A stretch of DNA of 64,000 nucleotides from Rhynochetos jubatus (taxonomy: Eukaryota > Chordata > Aves > Eurypygiformes > Rhynochetidae). The stretch is from positions 12,023,170 to 12,087,169 of the forward strand of contig CM050655.1 of assembly GCA_027574665.1 (NCBI GenBank). The letters run 5' to 3'. Shown piece by piece: positions 1 through 10,853 of this stretch. The position numbers were made by a program, and so were the translations under genes. The notes beneath the pieces were generated by a model. That model was not told the origin of the DNA, did not search any database, and was given only the letters and a program-made list of their open reading frames with translations. Position 1 is the stretch's first letter. Each line of letters opens with the position of its first letter.

Positions 1-1841
1 CAACAGTCTGCAATTCTGTGATTACTGAAAAAGTTGTTAAGCATTGAGCATACATGCACGCTAATACACACTACTTGTTTCCCTCACCCCTTTTCTGCTA
101 CTCAGGCTTGTTTTGCAGATTACTGTTGGGCTGCCTAGTCGGAAACAAATACTGACAGATATCCTGAGTAACCGGACAAACAGAGATTTTTGGCACGGAC
201 ATGGGGATTGAAATGGGGATAAACTGATGCTGATGAGGACAGGAAATGGGATCATGAGACAATTTCCAATTATCATGAAAATAACTTTATTAAAGCAATC
301 AGCCAGAGTAGGAATAACATCTCTGCATTTCTCCATGTCCCAGTATTCTACAGCTCCTGCAAAAGAAAAGAAAAAGTACATGAAAAAATAATTTAGTCCT
401 CTACATGGCACACTGGCAATTTTTCCACACTGCTTACCCTTCTCCTCTGCTTCCAGCAATTACTGGCAGGACACTGTCTCTACTCATTCTAGGCATAGAG
501 GACACAAAGATTTAGTTCACTGTCAGAAACATCAATTTTTCTATACAACAGTAACATACATTACAAGCTCACCACTGTCATGGAACATTTATTGTGATAC
601 TTACCTTCTGCTTTCTAAATCCTTGCACCATTTACTGGATGGGACTTGACATCTACATAACACCTCCAAGTAGGAAAAGGACAAAGCAACACTGATTCAC
701 CGTGGCTGCGTAAACAGGGCATAGCTCTGGCATTTGGAGACTCTTCTCCTGTAGCAAGATAACTTCAGTACACAGTAAACAACACTCTATTATTAACCCC
801 GCCCCCGCAGTAGCAATTGGTTCTCACGGGCACGTCTGGATTGTACTTACTACTTAGAAGCCTCCTTCCGATCCTCTTTCAACTGGAAAGATGAAGTCTC
901 ACGGGCAAGTCTTCTGGCAGCTGTCTCTACCATCACCTCTGACATGCAGATCTCGCCTTTTTCCTGCTAGGCTCGTTTCAGCACCGCACAATATATACAA
1001 GCCACTGTCTGCATAATTTTGCATCTGGTTAAGCTGCAACGGAGCCCAGACAAGGCCGAGAGTAAAATCTCAACATCGCAAGCGATCTAATTGCATTAGC
1101 GTACTCTTGTGGTGTCAGTTTTAACAATTCCGCAGGCTCGGCGAAGCATCTACCTAAATACCACATTCCAAACGCAGGTTACGGTACTGGCTGGGTATAA
1201 GGCCACATTTAAATACACAGCTCTCCGTGCAGGGTTGGTGCCATCCAATCACCTGTATATCATGATAACAAGCGTTTACCTCTGGGATACACCAGCCATG
1301 CCGGAACCTAGGGCACATGCCTAATCCCAAACCAGAATGTACACATAATTTGCATACAGAGAGACATAATACAGCAAAGCCCCTCTGTACGCAGATGAGA
1401 TGCTGTGTCCTCGGTTGAAATCCAGCCTCAAAGCACACAGCCTTTCTCCCCGAGGTGACAGTACAGCACAACAGTCCCTGAAACCAGCAGAAGAGGTTTG
1501 TACCTGGCACTAGGAGTTACATGGAAACTCACCTGGAGGCTTGAACCCAATATCCAGTTTTAAGGCTTCACAAATTCTCTTTTCTAATCCACAGGTAACA
1601 CTTGGACTTTACTAGTACCTTCAATCACCGTATCATGACACACAGTACGCATTCACACGGGAAGTGACTGGCTAGTGGTTACACATAGCATTACCACTGA
1701 CATACACCCACTTTTGGAGATTGATACCCTGCTTAATGCAACTAGCACCTCCTCCCAACCCAACCCCTAGCAAAACAAAAACCCTGGACAAATTCTGGCT
1801 TTCTAAACATGTCAGTATACTGTGGGGATTGTTGTTTTGTC

Positions 1842-1863
1842 TTTTTTGTTTGTTTGTTTGTTT
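1842..1863 (+). repeat. (GTTT)n microsatellite
   Basis: A run of T followed by four GTTT units. Imperfect and short. Confidence 0.85.
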
Positions 1864-3125
1864 CCATCAGTTTCATCACAAATATTTAGTAGCTTCAGTT
1901 AAAAAAAGCAGAAGAAACCAAACACAAAGGGAGGTGAGCAGAGTAAGTTACACATATTAACATTATTTCATCCATTGTATCCACACAGTTCACAGCATTA
2001 CTGTTTTGATAAAGCACTACATGCTATTAGCAGCACACATCAGTTAACCAGATGGTAAATCTTAGTCTCGCTTTTTAAAAATAGTGCAAGTTAATCCAAC
2101 CCAGTTCATTGCCCATACAGAAAATGCAGATAAATTGGAAACGTGACATATCGAAAAAATTACAGATGGTAGCACTGAACCAAGATGGTAGCTAGGTCAC
2201 AAAGCATTTAGGGATAAATCTCTCCCTCCCACTAAATCAAAACCAAACCATATCTCCCAAACTGAGCCAAGACATTGTGAGGCAGCGTGCAAGATGTTCA
2301 CCAGATGCATGTTGACTTTTATTTAAAAGGTACATTTTCCTACAAAGGTACAACCACTGGCAGACCTTCCTCCAGCCCCTGAGGAACCTCTGCTTCATCC
2401 ATTACTCTTACAGCACACAGACATCAGCTGTTTCTATAAAATTCTCTCTAATGGTGCTCATGTCTCTTTCCTCTAGGGGTGATAAATGACTCTTCTTCGC
2501 AGCTAAAAGAATCCCGTGGAAAGTGCTGAAGATCTAAAGCCTTTTCATGCCTCAGGATACTATTGTTATTTTACAGCATGCTTAAAAGGACATGTATTTC
2601 ACACAGCAAACAGAAAGACAAGGTCCCAAGAGCAAAGCTAAAACTAAATTTGAAAAGGTAAAATCAAGAGGAGGTAATGAAAATTTGGGGCAGGATGAAG
2701 AACAAAGGGGATTGGAGGAACAATGACAACAGTAGTAAACATTACAAGTACCAATGCCTATCAGGGTAGCCACTCTCAGCTCTTCAGGAATTTACCAAAG
2801 GAGTATAGATGAAATATTTTAAATGTTTATGATTAACAAGAAAATAACTTATTAGAGAGATATGCTTTGATAGTTCTGGGGGATGACTGTGATCAGAATC
2901 TCTAATAGTAGACCGTGTAAACAGGACCATAAAACAGTCTGTGTGCCATATTAGGAGAAAAAGATGTACCTGCTTTACCCTTTAGAAAAGGAATACAGGG
3001 GAAAACGGACTTTATTTTTTAAACATACATCCTATAGAACACCTACATTATTTGCTCATGTATTTGAACATTCATCCTCTCTTCCAGTGAGGACAGGAGT
3101 GTTACAGTATTCTGTAACAGGTATG

Positions 3126-3130
3126 AGCTG
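3126..3130. repeat. Target-site duplication, left copy (AGCTG)
   Basis: This 5-bp sequence directly precedes the TG terminus of the solo LTR and is identical to 4211-4215. Exact preservation argues that the insertion is intact at both ends. A 5-bp match alone could occur by chance, but it falls exactly at TG/CA boundaries. Confidence 0.7.
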
Positions 3131-4210
3131 TGCCATGGTTTAGACCCAGCCAACAACTAAGCCCCACATGGCTGCTCACTCACTCCTTCCCACGGTGGGA
3201 TGGGGAGGAGAAAATATGATGAAAGGCTGGTGGGTCGAGACAAGGACAGGGAGGGATCACTCACCAGTGACGGTCACTGCCAAGACAGACTTGACTTGGG
3301 GAAGAAAGATCAATTTAATTAGTTATCAATCAGAGTAGGATAATGAGAGATAAAACCAGACCTTAAAAGCGCCTTCCCCCCACCCCTCACTTCTTACCAG
3401 GTTCAGCTTTGCTCATTTCTCTACCTCCTCCCCACAAGCAGCGCAGGGGAACAAGAAACGGGGGTTGTGGTCAGTCCATCACATGCTGTCTCTGCCGCTC
3501 CTTCCTCCTCAGGGGACGATCTTCACACTCTGCCCCTGCTCCAGCGTGGGGTCCCTCCCATGGGAGACAGTCCTCCAACAACTTCTCCAATGTGAGTCCT
3601 TCCCTCAGGCTGCAGTTCTTCATTAACTGCTCCAGTGTGGGTCCCTCCAACGGCGTGCCATCCTTCAGGAGCTGCCTGCTCCAGCCTGGCCCCCCCCCGG
3701 GGTCACCAGTCCTGCCAGCAAACCTGCTCCAGCCTGGGCTCCTCTCTCCATGGGGCCACAGCTCCTGCCAGGAGCCTGCTCCAGTGGGGGCTGCTCATGG
3801 GGTCACAGCCTCCTTTGGGCATCCATCTGCTCCAGTGTGGGGTCCTCCCCGGGCTGCAGATGGGTCTCTGCTCCCCCACGACCCTCCATGGCTGCAGGGC
3901 ACAGCCGGCCTCACCATGGGCTGCTGGGGAATCTCTGCTCCAGGCACCTCCTCTCCACCTTTCTGCACAGACTTTCGGTATTTGCCTTGTCTCTCTCATG
4001 TCCTACTCCCATCTCTGCTGCATGTTCTGCAGCAGGTTTTTTTCTGCTCTTACACATGTTCTCACAGCGCTACGACCATCGCTGACTGGCTCAGCTGTGG
4101 CCAGAGGTGGGTCCGACTTGGGGTCAGGGAAGTTTCTAGCATCTTCTCACAGGAGACACCACTGCAGCCCCTCCCCTACTACCAAAACCCCAGCACACAA
4201 ACCCAACACA
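3131..4210 (+). mobile_element. Solo LTR of an ERVL-like avian endogenous retrovirus
   Basis: The 1080-bp segment begins TGCCATGG and ends CCAACACA, so it has the TG...CA termini of a long terminal repeat. It is bracketed by an exact 5-bp direct repeat AGCTG (3126-3130 and 4211-4215), the target-site duplication expected of the ERVL class. The 5' part (CCCAGCCAACAACTAAGCCCCAC, written in two pieces: CCCAGCCAACAAC and TAAGCCCCAC) and the reiterated GCTCCAG-GTGGG units in the middle match what I remember of a common bird LTR. It is GC-richer than its surroundings. No internal gag/pol/env sequence or second LTR is present, which indicates recombination to a solo LTR. Orientation follows the remembered consensus and is antisense to NRG3. 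Long overlapping ORFs inside it are by-products of the GC-rich repeats. The family name is uncertain. Confidence 0.8.
3535..3850 (+). repeat. Imperfect reiterated GCTCCAG-TGGG units inside the LTR
   Basis: The heptamer-led motif GCTCCAG followed by a G/T-rich TGGGGTCC-like segment recurs at least six times with irregular spacing (near 3538, 3630, 3680, 3728, 3778 and 3828). It is interleaved with CTGCAGTCCTTC-like and GGGGTCACAG segments. The copies are diverged, so this is an old internal expansion and not a recent microsatellite. Confidence 0.6.
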
Positions 4211-4215
4211 AGCTG
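4211..4215. repeat. Target-site duplication, right copy (AGCTG)
   Basis: This 5-bp sequence directly follows the CA terminus of the solo LTR and is identical to 3126-3130. Confidence 0.7.
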
Positions 4216-6002
4216 CTAAATAGGAACGAAGGCTGGGCCCATCCATGCAAACACTGGTTATTACTTTCATTGTCTGTTTGCTGCTACAGGACACAGAGTT
4301 TCAGAGGACAGATCACCAGCTGTACTTTGTCAGCTGTGCAGGAACTAATGAACTTTGCCTTTTTATTACTTTCCAAACAGGAAAAATATTAAATTGTTGC
4401 AGTCTTGCTTATACTGCCTATCAGCAAAACCAACTTCTGCTGTTTGGAAGAAATCAAAATGCATCTGTCGCAGTGCATGACACAAGGTCACAGTCAGTTT
4501 TGCTAGCTGGATGATGCGTTCCTAGTCTTAGTCATACAGCTGTCTTATCGCAATGGGGAGGCAGTGAGAATCACCCCGGTGAAAATAAAGCATGCACCGT
4601 GTTCTCCAACATTAACTTCTCCGAGTCCACAAAAACTGAATACATTTCACACTGTAGTCATTGCAAGAAGACATAGGACCCTGTTCTTGAGTTACTTTAT
4701 TGCTCTGCTCAATTAAATGTTATTTAATGATTCACCACTTACAAGGGTATTATGTATCCTTACTCCATTGAATTCAGTGAAGATCATTCTGATTTTTCCT
4801 GAAAAGTATTTTTCCTTAGAACGGCCTAAGCATCAGCAAGTTAAAAGTAGCCACTAAATACAGCAACCACTACATTATTTTTGTAATTCACGCATGGGGA
4901 GATTCAGGTTACCACTTTACACCATTGACACTGGCTTACATGCTAAGCAGTCTAAGCATGATGACTATTTCATGTAATGACTGTATTTCCATCAAAACCG
5001 TAGCGACCTGCCCGTTGCACTTTCTTGGGGCGTTTTATTTTCAACTGCATCCATTCCACATTGCTGTTACAGAACAAAAGATAAAGGTTCTGGATCACCA
5101 GATTAGGTGGTAGTGAACTGCTGAAAGAGTCATGTTCGTGTGTTGTAGCAGGTTGTTCCAATGCTCACCTTCACGTTTCATTCCTTTACACACCTTAATT
5201 TTACTCATTCTCAGAGTCAGAAATAAGTGAAACTTACGACTCCTTGTCTTGGGCACTGACTTTTTGCCTACAACACTTATTTCCAAACATCACTTGTATC
5301 TGGCAGTTAAAGCAACCGTTTCACCCTGCAGCTAGGACCACACATATGGGGTCAGTCCGTAAAACGCAGCTTTCACCTGCTACGTGCTGCACCACAGTAA
5401 CCTGATCAGCCATGTTGACTATCAGAGGTATTTGGCTTCATCATCAAATTTTTCATCAGACAAAGATAAACCATTCAGCCTTGAAATGCTGTTAACCACT
5501 TGGGTCAAAAAAACTATAATGAACTCTACTCATGCCCCCATGCTATCTAATACTAACAATACATCACTTAGTTTTCTCATTGAATGAAACCTGCTTCTTT
5601 CAATGTCTTTTTTTTTATTCTAACCAACCTCACTGCCTCACATGAGCAGTCACCAGCCAGCCCGCTTTCAACTGACATGAAACTGTTAATACAAGAAGTA
5701 GATTTCTGGTTTGTAGGAACATTATGATAATATTTACTTACCTTTGTGTTGGAGATTTAAATAAAATTGCATGCATCGTCATCACCAACCCAAGCCGTGT
5801 GCACTGCACTCTTGCATGAGCTGTACGCTGTTCTCTCATGCATCATGGTGCTCTCTTACAAGGCACCAGGGAGCACAGGCAAGGAGGTAGCAAAGTCTGT
5901 ACCTTCTTGCAAGGAAGAAATCGTTCCTGTGTTACAAACTATTTAAAGAGATTCCCCAGAGAGCTGAGGAGTCTAAATGCAGAAAGCCTGACAAAAATTA
6001 CT

Positions 6003-6105
6003 GTAACTGAGAATCTAAGGCACAGAGAGATTAAAATATCTTGCCCAAAGCCTTTCCGGAAGATCGCATCAGAGTTGGAAATTGAATCCAGCTCTCACCA
6101 GTGAG
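6003..6105 (-). mobile_element. MIR-type tRNA-derived SINE relic (core region)
   Basis: The plus strand reads like the reverse complement of the MIR core: CTGAG-like start, aaGGCACAGAGAGaTTAA, then aTcTTGCCCAAaG, then a GTTGGAAATTGAATCCAGC segment that parallels the usual 'agagctgggattcgaacccag'. These blocks are in the correct order and spacing, at roughly 70% similarity by eye. MIR elements are ancient amniote SINEs that survive as short diverged pieces in birds. This one lies in sense orientation with respect to NRG3. Another core-SINE family is possible. Confidence 0.6.
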
Positions 6106-6654
6106 TATCAAACACAAGGCACCTCTCCCCCATCCCCCGAGGTACTAGAAAGTGTAAAGCATTTCCTTATCACCAGAAATTTCATAAAGCTTGGCCACTC
6201 TAATCACAATACCTACATGCAAATTTTGAAGGATACAGTGTCCCTTGAACACATACTTGGCTTTCCTTTAACCCCAGAGAAACTGCACTTGCATACATCA
6301 GAACTGCACCTTAATTGTTACATTTGAAACATTTTTAAACAGATATGCTGCATTAATATGCCTGCGTTTATCTCTGCTGTCCATGCAAAGAAACAGACGC
6401 TGCAAACCAAAGCCAGCAACAATATTAAAGTATCAGGTATTCATGATTGGGAACGTACAAAATTGAATATTGCATGGAATATAAACCTGACAATATCCAA
6501 AAAGGGAAGGGGGTGGGAGAACGTGAAACATGTTAACACAGCAGTCAGTGCAGTAGATAAACTGAATGCTTAACTTTTGTTCAGTAAGTCCTGCACACGA
6601 GAGCTAAGGATCTGGTGGGAAGCGGATTTCAACAGGTAATGGAGAAGCAACGTA

Positions 6655-6930
6655 CACAGCCTCTAATTACTGAGCTCTGGAACTGGCTTCCGCAGGAACT
6701 TGCGAGGGAAGACTATCAGCTGGTTCACAAAAGAATACACAAATTCATGGACAACAGATCCCTAATATGACAGTAGAAGTACTGGGTAAGGACATACCAT
6801 CCAATGATTATTGAGAGCCTACCAAAAATATGACTACGATCCACTACTTTCCTTGGAGAATGCAGACAAAGCTAGATGAGTAGCTGGTGCACATTCCCTG
6901 GGGCACCTCTATAGACATGCTCCTATCTAC
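6655..6930 (+). mobile_element. Ancient CR1/L3-like LINE 3' relic
   Basis: The segment GAGCTCTGGAACTGGCTTCC...CAGGAA and then ACAAATTCATGGACAACAGATCC resembles the 3' ORF end of old CR1-clade LINEs, translating roughly as ELWNWLPQEL...HKFMDNRS. The downstream GGTAAGGACATACCATCCAATG and TAGCTGGTGC blocks are also in the order I associate with diverged CR1/L3 tails. No long ORF remains, and both ends are estimated. Confidence 0.42.
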
Positions 6931-7949
6931 ATGAGATTTTAGCTTTATCTACTGTGGAAGGAGTTCAACCTTCCCCGGAAATCCAGGCTTACATCGTTTT
7001 CCAGCAAAATTTCTGGAAGATGATAATGGAAATGGAATTCCTAAGGCAACTGAGGCCACAGATTCAAAGAAAATATTAGTGTCCCCTGTGTCACATACAA
7101 ACAAGGCTAAGCTCTGCAGCATCTGTATGTTGTTATTTTCACAACTGGAATTTCAGTTATTTTCTACAGTACAGAAGTAAACTCATGGGAGAGGCTTTGC
7201 ATGAGTGGCCCTAATTTGATGAGTATATTGTCACCTGATCTGTCTGTATATAGGGTGGGGATTTGTACTTTGCTATGTGTGCAGTAATGATTCCATCTGA
7301 GCTTACAATCCCTAATTCTTCCGAAAGATTGGAGGAGGGTTTAAGAAGCACAAGTATTTCACTTTTGCGTGCGATTCTGGAACTTGTTTGTTTCTAGCCC
7401 ACAGAAAACCACCTCAAGCCTCATTTAAGACTACTGTCATAATATTTTCAGGCTCAAGACACAAGATTTCATTAATGACTATACCATCAAGATCCGTTCC
7501 AATATTAAATAAGACAATCAGAAAGCTACTCATATGAGAAGACTGATCTGAGCCAAGACTTCAGGGTTTGGCTTTATTCCAAGCCTTAAAGAGATGTCTT
7601 AAAAAAAAAAAAAGAGGAAAATAAAATGCTCAAAATGAAGTTAAAATAATTCAGCCTTGCCTCCTGGGTAACACTTTCCTGCTTCTTATGGAAAGACTCG
7701 CTCTAAGAATACTACATATATTCCTTATCTTTTTATGTATACGCTTGTCCTTCAATTCATACGCCTCAAGACTGCTGCTTACAATTTAAGTTAAGCAGTA
7801 GAACGGGGATTTATGCAGAGCCTTTAAAGTAACCATTTCCCAATTGTGCTTGTCCAATAAGTCTGCGAAACCACTTGCATCAATTCCACAACTACTTTTA
7901 GAGTTTCATATAATGTGAAGCGAAACACTAAACTTTTGGAGATTACAGA

Positions 7950-7998
7950 ACAGTTCTCTAGGGACAGCTCTTCTCTAGAGAGAAGACAGTTCTCTAGG
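7950..7998 (+). repeat. Local 13-bp direct repeat
   Basis: ACAGTTCTCTAGG occurs at 7950-7962 and again at 7986-7998, with a 10-bp TCTCTAGAGA palindrome in between. It is a small local duplication. Confidence 0.75.
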
Positions 7999-8194
7999 TA
8001 TGCTGCACAAGTCCTAAAGCAGAAGGAAAAAAATTCCTCAATCTACTGGCTATTCTTTTGTTAACGCAGCCTGCCACACAGTTAATACTCATTGCCATAT
8101 TGGTCTCATGACAAGTTATATTCAACTTGTTAACAAAATCCCCATATCACCACTTAAAATCACTAGGCTATCACATTATAGTTTTTAAAATCTT

Positions 8195-8214
8195 AAAAAA
8201 AAAAAAAAAAAAAA
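8195..8214 (+). repeat. Poly-A run (20 A)
   Basis: Twenty consecutive A. No retroposed body was recognised upstream. Confidence 0.9.
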
Positions 8215-9057
8215 GTAAAACTCAACATAAGGAATGGAGTTTTAAAGATTTTTTTTTAATGGCATCAATATGAATGTGCAAGCATTTTATTATAGTGTTT
8301 TCAGTTATATTTGATGGTTTATGCAAGCTGCTTTTACACAAACGATGCAAATCTTGGCTTCCCCAAGGAAATTAACTGTGCTCTCTGCAGATCACCAGCT
8401 GGGAGGTGAAGCGGTGACCGGTTAAGCCTATGATTCCATCAGGCTATAAATACACTACAGAGCAGCAATTGAGTCAATAGACCTTCTTTTCCTTTACAAA
8501 ATTACAAGAAGCAATTATTCACACCTGCTTTAGCTTTTTCCTAATCTGAAGTTAACTTATTTCACAGAATCACAGATATTTGTCCCTTTTCTTAAAAGTA
8601 TTCCTCTTACATGTCTATTAAAAACTAATGAAATAGTTTTTACTAAGCCTGGTTACATTTAACATTGTAATCAACACCAAATTCTGAAAAAGATTTTTAA
8701 TACCTTTAAAATTTACATTCTTTTACATGAAGATAGACATTAACTCTTTACCTAAATTCTCATATAAAATATTATTCCTCAAATGTCATGTTATGGCCAT
8801 ATAATCTTTATATAATGTTTCATTAAACACCAGTGAAATACCGTAAACGTCATTCTGTAGTTTCTAAGTCGCCTAGCAGTGGACAAGAGAAAAACTAAAT
8901 CTTCATATAATTTCAAGTACAACTGGTAAATATAACAGGAGCCCATCCAAAACCCACTGATGGAGGTCATGGGGTCTTCCCATTAACTTCCATGTGCACT
9001 GGGATAAGGCACCAAGGTAAATATGAACAAGTGAAAGGAGGAGAAATGCCAACTTAC

Positions 9058-9084
9058 CCATGAATTCAATTCCTAAATGGTCTG
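9058..9084 (-). CDS. NRG3: NRG3 27-nt microexon: juxtamembrane stalk peptide TDHLGIEFM
   Basis: Read on the minus strand, this exon starts after gtatag and ends before gtaagtt, a near-consensus donor. With the A left by the upstream exon it reads T-D-H-L-G-I-E-F-M and leaves a G, which in neuregulins starts the next Glu codon. It is phase 1 on both sides and 27 nt long, so inclusion or skipping preserves the frame. The homologous mini-exon of NRG1 encodes HLGIEFM and separates the beta1 and beta2 isoforms (established knowledge), which supports both the assignment and a likely alternative use here. The peptide lies between the EGF domain and the transmembrane helix, where neuregulins are cut by sheddases. 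The following exon, expected to encode the membrane segment, is not recognisable between here and base 1. Confidence 0.95.
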
Positions 9085-9140
9085 CTATACCCAAGAAAGC
9101 ATGTAAAAGAAAAAAGAAAAAAGAGACGGAAATGTCAGAA
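9085..9140 (-). promoter_or_regulatory. 3' splice site, polypyrimidine tract and distant branch point of the microexon
   Basis: On the minus strand the 50 nt before the microexon contain a long run of T with interspersed C (complement of 9102-9130), then acatgctttcttgggtatag. No AG occurs between the candidate branch point TTCTGAC (complement of 9134-9140, branch A at 9135) and the final tatag, which gives a long AG-free zone. A TGC triplet sits at -17 to -15. UCUU-type runs are targets of PTB proteins, and UGC just upstream of the acceptor is a known feature of SRRM4/nSR100-dependent neural microexons. The elements are visible; their use is inferred. Confidence 0.6.
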
Positions 9141-9370
9141 ATAGAGCATAATATAAATATCACCATTATTATCACTGGTAGCATTCATCATTTATATGGC
9201 AGAGCTTTGGCATGCAATGCAGGGTTCAGGGGCCCACCGTGGGGGTACTGGGCAAAAAGAAAAGCAGAACCCTGCCCTTCGAAGGGCCGTCCTAAAATGG
9301 AAATTCAGGACACTGAGCTGTCACAGAAGGGAAGTGTATTTGGGGAAGGACACAAAGCTTTACTCATTAT

Positions 9371-9396
9371 ATTTATAAATATTTATATTTATATTT
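9371..9396 (+). repeat. AT-rich (TTTATA)-like simple repeat
   Basis: Irregular reiteration of ATTTATA. It lies about 290 bp upstream of the NRG3 microexon in gene orientation. Confidence 0.6.
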
Positions 9397-9884
9397 GACT
9401 GAAGTGTCTCATGCCAGCTGCCTACAGGAATTTCATTTTCTCTTTCTCCTGAAACTCCTCTCTCAACATGCCAACTACTATCATTAGTTAGACAAGGTTC
9501 CCGATGTCATTTTCTCTGACAGCAATCAAAACCTGAAGAGATGAATGGAAGGCTTTTACTGGCCACACTTGCACCCAACATGATTGCATAACTGCTACCT
9601 GTTGTCTACAGCAAATCTGACTTCAGGAAACAGTAGCCATGTTCCCTACATAGCCATCTGACTGATACAATGCCATAATTTCAAGACATTTAGAACTATA
9701 GCAAAAATTCTAACATTTTTAGACTACTGATTGAATTTACCACATGGAGTTTAAAACATTTCAGGACCCCTTTATCAGACGACAAATTAGGATATGATAT
9801 GTCTCTAACAGATGTTTTAGTGCAAAACAGATTACAATTTATATAAAACATTTGATTGGAAATATGTGTAAGTCAATATGCAAT

Positions 9885-9911
9885 AAAAAAAAACCCAAAA
9901 AAACCAAAAAA
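9885..9911 (+). repeat. A-rich tract with interspersed C
   Basis: Runs of A broken by CCC and CC. No SINE or LINE body was seen beside it. Confidence 0.75.
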
Positions 9912-10839
9912 CTCTCCATCCTTCAGGGACAGGGCAACAGAAAAACTAACTGACTTTTCAGAACTGAGTTTGTAAAGAGTCGAAGCTTCAAGTCCAAATT
10001 GAAACTGTGGAATGCCAGATGTTCAGAAAGGCTGCAGAACACAATTCTCTTCTATGCTAGTCTTGAAATATTTTGCTTTTCCATGGGAGGGAATAATTTG
10101 CATTATGAATAACAAAGAAGGATTTTTTTCTGAGGAAAATGCAGTATTTCCTTTTAAAGTACAATAAAAGTAAAATATTTTAATCGTGTTTGTCTTCCTT
10201 TTAACTTATAGTCACACTTCCTTATTACAGAAGAGACTAATACATGATTTTGCCCAAAGTGTCCAAGAGCAGTGTGTATGCAGAGGAAGGCAGTAGGAAT
10301 GAGCAAGAGGGTTACAAGAAACACAGAGCAAAACTGATGTGTTGGCTCATGCTTGGACCTGGGGCACGCTAATGGGAGCCGTGTGTAACACCTGGTCCCA
10401 TTGACTAACGTACTGCATCTTCCAAAAGTCCACTAAAGAACTATACAGCAAAGTTAAAAGAAAATTTTTGAGTATAAACCTACAGTAATTTTAAACACCT
10501 TATCATATGTACTGTCAGCTCTAGTACCTGTGATGAGAACGTAAATTACTGGCATTTCTGTTGAAAATGCTGGGAGTGATTCACCTTTCGCAACCTTTTA
10601 ATCCTTTCAGGAGAAGGCATTGAGCATCAGCTTGCTCAGTTCACTTAGCACTCAGATCTATATAACAGTTGCTAAACTCTGTATTTATCTTCACACGGAA
10701 GATACAATATGCATCTCAAAAGAAAAGAATATAGGATGATACTATGTAGTATAAATATCTTACTGGCATGGTGTTATGACAGGTGCAATACCCACATGAA
10801 TCTTTCTTCTTAGTATTAAATACGTAACTCAAAACCATA

Positions 10840-10853
10840 CATATATATATATG
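10840..10853. repeat. (TA)n microsatellite, short
   Basis: Alternating AT of about 14 bp following ACCATAC. Confidence 0.7.

Larger units (their letters stand above)
1..9057 (-). other. NRG3: NRG3 intron downstream of the microexon (partial)
   Basis: This stretch starts at the gtaagtt donor of the microexon and runs out of the window. I looked for a transmembrane-segment exon (ESEEVYQ... followed by a hydrophobic stretch) on the minus strand and saw none, so the intron probably continues past base 1. It holds a solo LTR, a MIR-like SINE relic, an old CR1/L3-like relic and a poly-A run. Otherwise I see nothing supportable between about 1 and 3125, between 4216 and 6000, and between 6935 and 9050, apart from the speculative promoter-like patch near 0.6-0.83 kb. 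Confidence 0.8.

Noticed and set aside
61-459. 132-codon minus-strand frame with an acceptor-like ttttgcag upstream of GAGCTGTAGAATAC
   Set aside because: The translation has no known domain and does not match any neuregulin exon; Phe/Ile/Cys-rich composition is typical of non-coding AT-rich DNA.
3409-4392. Overlapping open frames of up to 327 codons on both strands
   Set aside because: They lie almost wholly inside the solo LTR, are rich in Ser/Pro/Gly/Cys from the GC-rich repeat units, and show no domain. They are by-products of composition.
1-9057. Possible NRG3 transmembrane exon
   Set aside because: I searched on the minus strand for the expected ESEEVYQ start and the following hydrophobic segment and saw nothing comparable. 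The exon is probably outside the window.
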